Below, in pieces: positions 40,524 through 43,686 of a stretch of DNA of 43,686 bases; position 1 is the stretch's first letter, and every line of letters begins with the position of its first letter. Source of the DNA: Brevundimonas sp. (lineage in GTDB: Bacteria; Pseudomonadota; Alphaproteobacteria; Caulobacterales; Caulobacteraceae); the NCBI GenBank assembly GCA_003248965.1, contig QFQU01000021.1, forward strand, positions 1 to 43,686. The letters are read 5' to 3'. Under the pieces are notes generated by a model. The model was not told where the DNA came from. It made no database searches and was given only the letters and a program-made list of their open reading frames with translations. Both the position numbers and the translations under genes were made by a program.

Positions 40524-40669
40524 GACGGCTTGGTCCGGTGCGTGTGAGAACCCCGTATCGCCCGACCCACGGCAGGCTGACCCGTGAATTCGGCGTAACC
40601 GGCCCTTCATGACGCCGATTTCATGCGGCGAACTGCATCCGCGCGCTCGGCCGGACGCCTCTGAAGGGC

Positions 40670-41689
40670 ATGTCCCGAAGCTTCCGCACCGCTCTCGCCG
40701 CCTTCCTCCTCCTGACGGTGACGTCTCCCTCCGTCGCCGAGGACCTGGGCGGGCCCTCGTCGCCAATGGAGCGGTCTCGAGCGCTTGATCAGCTCGATCG
40801 TCGCCTCGCTCACTATGTGGCCTGGCGGCGCATCCCTGACATCAGGGCGAGACTACAAGAGCGTCGCGCCGTCTACCTCGCCCAGCCGACGACGGACGGC
40901 TTCCTCACGATGGTCAACGCCGACCTGTATGCGATCTCCCAAGACCGCCACCTCCAGGTCTGGGTGGAGCCGCGCAGCCGCGACGCGCCAACTCCGCCTG
41001 CTGACCCGGCTGGCGCGGACAGCGCTCAACCGGACTTCGGTCTCCGGACCGTACGTCGGCAGGGGAGGGTCGCGGTGCTCGAACTCACCGAAGTCAGCGG
41101 GGATGCGAGGGCTGCGGCGGCGCTTGACCGCGCGATGGAGGCTCTTCGAGGCGCCGAAGTCCTGATCCTGGATCTGCGGAACAACGGCGGCGGAGGCGAG
41201 GTCGTCCAGCGTCGCCTGCTCGGGCATCTGGCCGCGTCACCCCTGCCACTGGAGGAGATCCGCTTCCGGCATTGCGAACCCGATCCCGGCGACCGCGAAG
41301 GGTGTCTCCAGGACGGACGTGTCGACATCGAGACGCGGACGGCGGACCGGGTGGATCAGCCGGCCTTTCCCACGCAGCCCATCTTCATCCTGACCTCCGG
41401 CCGGACCTTCTCCGCCGCCGAGGCCATCGCCTACAATCTGCAGGCGACCCGCCACGCGGTCGTCGTCGGCGAGACGTCGGGCGGCGGGGCCAATCCGTCG
41501 GCGGGGATGGACCTGGGGCCCTGGTTCACCGTCGTCATGCCCATTGCGACGACCGTTCTGTCCGCCACCGGTACGAACTGGGAGGGCGTCGGCGTGCACC
41601 CCGATGTGCCGGCGCCGGCGTCTTCGGCTATGGAGGCCGTCCTGGCCCTGGCCTCTGCGGCCGCCAACACGCAACCCTCCGGCGACTGA
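40670..41689 (+). CDS. S41-family peptidase-like protein, exported
   Basis: 339 residues. A signal peptide (about 1-23) is followed by a helical N-terminal part and the S41 tail-specific protease core: VLILDLRNNGGGGEVVQ near 163-179 and TSGRTFSAAEAIAY near 242-255, with Ser248 the likely nucleophile. No PDZ domain is evident. Related proteins include IRBP-like and C-terminal processing proteases. It diverges from the amidohydrolase gene; the pair may work together in periplasmic peptide breakdown. Confidence 0.85.
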   Translation: MSRSFRTALAAFLLLTVTSPSVAEDLGGPSSPMERSRALDQLDRRLAHYVAWRRIPDIRARLQERRAVYLAQPTTDGFLTMVNADLYAISQDRHLQVWVEPRSRDAPTPPADPAGADSAQPDFGLRTVRRQGRVAVLELTEVSGDARAAAALDRAMEALRGAEVLILDLRNNGGGGEVVQRRLLGHLAASPLPLEEIRFRHCEPDPGDREGCLQDGRVDIETRTADRVDQPAFPTQPIFILTSGRTFSAAEAIAYNLQATRHAVVVGETSGGGANPSAGMDLGPWFTVVMPIATTVLSATGTNWEGVGVHPDVPAPASSAMEAVLALASAAANTQPSGD

Positions 41690-41735
41690 CGGTCGGGCTG
41701 GTCTGGAGCGGGTCAGACGGATCTCGGCCTTGCTC

Positions 41736-41763
41736 GAGACGCGCGCGCTTCTCGGCGCGTCTC
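41736..41763. terminator. Strong hairpin between convergent genes
   Basis: Perfect 9-bp arms GAGACGCGC (41736-41744) and GCGCGTCTC (41755-41763) with a 10-base loop, 46 bases after the protease stop and 52 before the end of the opposite gene. No long T-run follows. Its place between converging stops suits a bidirectional terminator. Confidence 0.55.
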
Positions 41764-41815
41764 CTACCTCCGAGTGGGGAAGCCGCGGGGGTCGACGATG
41801 GAGGGCGCGTTTCCG

Positions 41816-42247
41816 TCACTGTCGTTCGTAGATGAGCGTGACCCGTCGCTCGGGCCGGTCGATCCGCCAACTGATCTCGGTGAACGATCGGCCGTCCTCC
41901 GCGAGGGTGTTGACGCCCTGCACGAAGGGCGCTCCGCCCGTCCAGAAAATCCAGGTGTAGCTCCTGGGGGATGTAGCTGTGACCGCCAGGGCATTGCCGG
42001 AGTTTGTGGGGCCGCTGTCCGGCACAGGTTGGCCGTCGAAATGGGTGATGATCACACTTCGGGCCTCGACCGATTCCATCCGCATCGCGCCCGCGCCGGC
42101 GTCGCTGTAGACAAGCGTCTCCGGCTGCCCGCCGGCGTCTTCGTCTCGCAAAGCCCAGGTGCCCAACCAAGGGCCGGCGTCGGCGGCCTGACCGGCGCCC
42201 GTGAGCGAGACCAACAAAACGGCGGCGAGGAATGATCGCTTCAGCAT
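41816..42247 (-). CDS. Small exported protein of unknown function
   Basis: 143 residues with a clear signal peptide (cleavage near 21, GQA-AD). The mature part (GPWLGTWALRDEDAG ... YTWIFWTGGAPFVQGVNTLAEDGRSFTEISWRIDRPERRVTLIYERQ) is beta-rich and resembles lipocalin-like domains of unknown role found in many Proteobacteria. A GGAG site precedes the ATG. No neighbours suggest a function. Confidence 0.7.
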   Translation of the reverse strand: MLKRSFLAAVLLVSLTGAGQAADAGPWLGTWALRDEDAGGQPETLVYSDAGAGAMRMESVEARSVIITHFDGQPVPDSGPTNSGNALAVTATSPRSYTWIFWTGGAPFVQGVNTLAEDGRSFTEISWRIDRPERRVTLIYERQ

Positions 42248-42616
42248 GATGTCAGCTCCGACCCAAGGTGCGGAGCGGGAGTGTGTTGCATATTGGGGGC
42301 GACGTCACGCCCCGCGCATCCGGAAATTCAGCAGCAGTCCGCCGACCAAGCGGGATCGAACCAGTAGCAACAGGTCGAGTCTTGGCGCTGCGGGCGGATC
42401 CCTTGTTGGCCAGGTGATGATCTTCGACGAGCGCGTTCCTCGCATCCTCGACCGAAGCGTGGGGGCTCGCGAGGGCGCACCACGCGTCGGCGACAGGCTG
42501 TCGGCTGCGGGCCGGGCGCAGCGCTTCAGATGTCGTGAGGAGAAGCGGCAACGCTTGGTTTTCGGGGTGGGTTTCCCATCTTCGATCCATCCCAAATCAT
42601 GCATACGGAGCGCCCC
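42248..42616 (+). other. 369-base region between two divergent genes
   Basis: No convincing gene. A minus-strand open frame from ATG 42590 to 42252 (112 codons) has a protein-like first half (residues about 1-62) but no recognised family and a tail that looks non-coding; it could be a small gene or a decayed one. A hairpin GGGGCG/CGCCCC (42296-42301 and 42308-42313) lies near the small exported gene. Promoters for both divergent genes should lie here, but none is clear. Confidence 0.4.
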
Positions 42617-42880
42617 ATGGCTGGAGGGTGGACCCGCGACGGCGCGGTTCTGGATCAGATCGACGACACCATTCTCGACGGCGTGCTGACCGCACGCGCG
42701 CGCATGCCTGTCGGAGAAGGCACCGAAGACTGCATTGAATGCGGTGACCCAATTCCCCCGGCGCGCCGCCGCGCCCAGCCCGGCGTGACGACCTGCGTGC
42801 CCTGCCAGTCCGGCCGGGACAGTCGCGTGGTCGTCGCCGGCATAAACCGGCGCGGCAGCAAGGACAGCCAGCTTCGCTGA
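42617..42880 (+). CDS. DksA/TraR-family C4 zinc-finger protein
   Basis: 87 residues. The core is EDCIECGDPIPPARRRAQPGVTTCVPCQ, a C-x2-C-x17-C-x2-C zinc finger of the DksA/TraR family; the short N-terminal helix is half that of full DksA, like TraR and phage versions. Such proteins bind RNA polymerase in the secondary channel; short forms are often on mobile elements. The start at 42617 avoids a six-residue extension without a site. The alkB-type gene begins 4 bases after its stop. Confidence 0.85.
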   Translation: MAGGWTRDGAVLDQIDDTILDGVLTARARMPVGEGTEDCIECGDPIPPARRRAQPGVTTCVPCQSGRDSRVVVAGINRRGSKDSQLR

Positions 42881-42884
42881 GGCC

Positions 42885-43475
42885 ATGACCGCCACCCTCG
42901 CCCTCTTTCCCGAGCTCATGCCGTCACGCGCCCCAGTCGCGCCGGTCGGACTGCGCTATGAGGACGACGTCGTCCCGCCCGAGGTTCAGGCGGCCCTGGT
43001 GGAGTGGGCGCCGACGCTCGCGTTCACGCCGTTCGACTTCCGTGGCTTCAAGGGCAACCGGCGGACCGTGTCATTCGGTTCCCGCTACGACTTCACGCAC
43101 AACCGTGTCGGTCCCGCCGACGCCATCCCGGACGCGCTGATGCCCCTGCGCGCCGCCGCGGCGGCTTTCGCGGATCTCCCCGAGACCGCTCTGGTTCAGG
43201 CTCTCGTCACGGAATACGCGCCCGGTGCGGGGATCGGCTGGCACAGGGATCGGCCCGAATATGGCCAGGTCGTCGGCCTGTCCTTCGTCTCGGAGTGCCT
43301 CCTGCGCTTTCGCCAACGCGCCGACGGCGGATGGGCTAGGGTAGCCCAGTCCCTTCGCCCGGGCTCCGCTTACCTGCTCGATGGTCCTGCGCGAGATGCC
43401 TGGCAGCACAGCATCACCCCGGGCGAAGCGCTGCGGTATTCGGTGACTTTCCGCACGCTCCGGAAATCCTGGTAG
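42885..43475 (+). CDS. AlkB-type Fe(II)/2-oxoglutarate dioxygenase
   Basis: 196 residues. The double-stranded beta-helix has the metal triad His120, Asp122 (WHRDRPEYG) and His175 (WQHSITPGE), and the 2-oxoglutarate-binding Arg184 and Arg190 in RYSVTFR; FRGFKGNRRTVSFGSRYDF resembles the nucleotide-recognition lid. Family members remove alkyl lesions from DNA or RNA. Closely coupled to the DksA-like gene (4-base gap). Length fits the shorter AlkB homologues common in Caulobacterales. Confidence 0.88.
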   Translation: MTATLALFPELMPSRAPVAPVGLRYEDDVVPPEVQAALVEWAPTLAFTPFDFRGFKGNRRTVSFGSRYDFTHNRVGPADAIPDALMPLRAAAAAFADLPETALVQALVTEYAPGAGIGWHRDRPEYGQVVGLSFVSECLLRFRQRADGGWARVAQSLRPGSAYLLDGPARDAWQHSITPGEALRYSVTFRTLRKSW

Positions 43476-43517
43476 ACAGCCCCCAAATCGCCTCCGCCAC
43501 AGACCCAAGCGCGAAAG

Positions 43518-43667
43518 CTACGACCCCTTACCGAGGCTCGTTTCTCTCACAGCGGGTATGGTGCGGTCCAAGGCGCGCGAGAGCTGCCGGAACGTCCGGA
43601 GCTGACTGATACCGTTGAAAAAGTCGGCAATTGCCTCGGACGGCGGGGGCTGATTCACTCTGGTCAT
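43518..43667 (-). CDS. Short open frame near window end, unassigned
   Basis: 49 codons from ATG 43667 on the minus strand (MTRVNQPPPSEAIADFFNGI and onward), with the helical-looking stretch LRTFRQLSRALDRTIP. The ATG has a weak GG-containing upstream region. No family is recognised, and the window ends 19 bases beyond the start, so the upstream context cannot be read. Real but unnamed, or chance. Confidence 0.35.
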   Translation of the reverse strand: MTRVNQPPPSEAIADFFNGISQLRTFRQLSRALDRTIPAVRETSLGKGS

Positions 43668-43686
43668 TGAAGCCGGAGACAGCGCG

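Noticed and set aside
42340..42420. A possible minus-strand tRNA, because of a T-arm-like GGTTCGATCC
   Set aside because: No acceptor stem pairs with the 5' side, and no D-arm or anticodon arm could be built.
1..43686. CRISPR arrays and rRNA genes
   Set aside because: No regularly spaced repeats and no rRNA-like conserved stretches were found on either strand.

Overview
The window is GC-rich, gene-dense DNA with many 4-base stop/start overlaps. Its gene content points to an alphaproteobacterium, most likely of the Caulobacterales (Brevundimonas or Caulobacter type); that placement is inferred from protein style, not from a marker gene. Most of it (about 1 to 36,900) reads as part of an integrative and conjugative element or conjugative plasmid of the Tra/Trb (P-type type IV secretion) kind. 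No relaxase, integrase, replication gene or clear oriT is visible, so the element extends beyond the window or uses functions from elsewhere.

Region 1 (1-9,963) is an accessory or 'entry' block. It has an NRDE-family protein and a small unknown on the plus strand. On the minus strand lie radC, a Toprim protein, a large ParB-like protein and a 1,426-residue methyltransferase/strawberry-notch helicase fusion. A signal-peptide SNase-like nuclease diverges from radC. Four minus-strand start codons here (radC, parB-like, the helicase fusion and a gene cut by the left edge) are each preceded by a similar leader: a purine tract containing GGAAGGG, a central hairpin, and a second pairing that reaches the ribosome binding site. 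I read these as copies of the known radC RNA motif or a close relative.

Region 2 (10,133-13,384) has traG, a CopG-like gene and trbB. The rest of the trb operon (trbC, D, E, J, L, F, G, I, then traF, a lytic transglycosylase and small DNA-binding proteins) resumes only at 26,849. Between them sits Region 3 (13,502-26,181), a heavy-metal cargo. A divergent MerR-type regulator with a perfect 10+10 bp operator faces an operon of about 12 kb, all on the plus strand: a small His-rich protein, czcC, czcB, czcA, a CDF-like transporter, an isoprenylcysteine-methyltransferase-like membrane protein, a 43-residue peptide, a P1B-4-type ATPase, a DUF305 protein, a membrane protein and an acyltransferase. 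The cargo is co-oriented with trb, so metal-induced read-through into the secretion genes is possible.

Region 4 (26,849-36,870) encodes the mating-pair apparatus. trbK and trbH are absent. Region 5 (36,893-end) is mixed: a PilZ-like protein, a HAD hydrolase, a protein with a HEPN-type RNEIAH motif, a PrlF-like antitoxin without a visible toxin, an amidohydrolase, an S41 protease, a small secreted protein, and a DksA/TraR zinc-finger gene next to an AlkB-type dioxygenase. This part may be chromosome or further element cargo; no attachment site or tRNA was seen.
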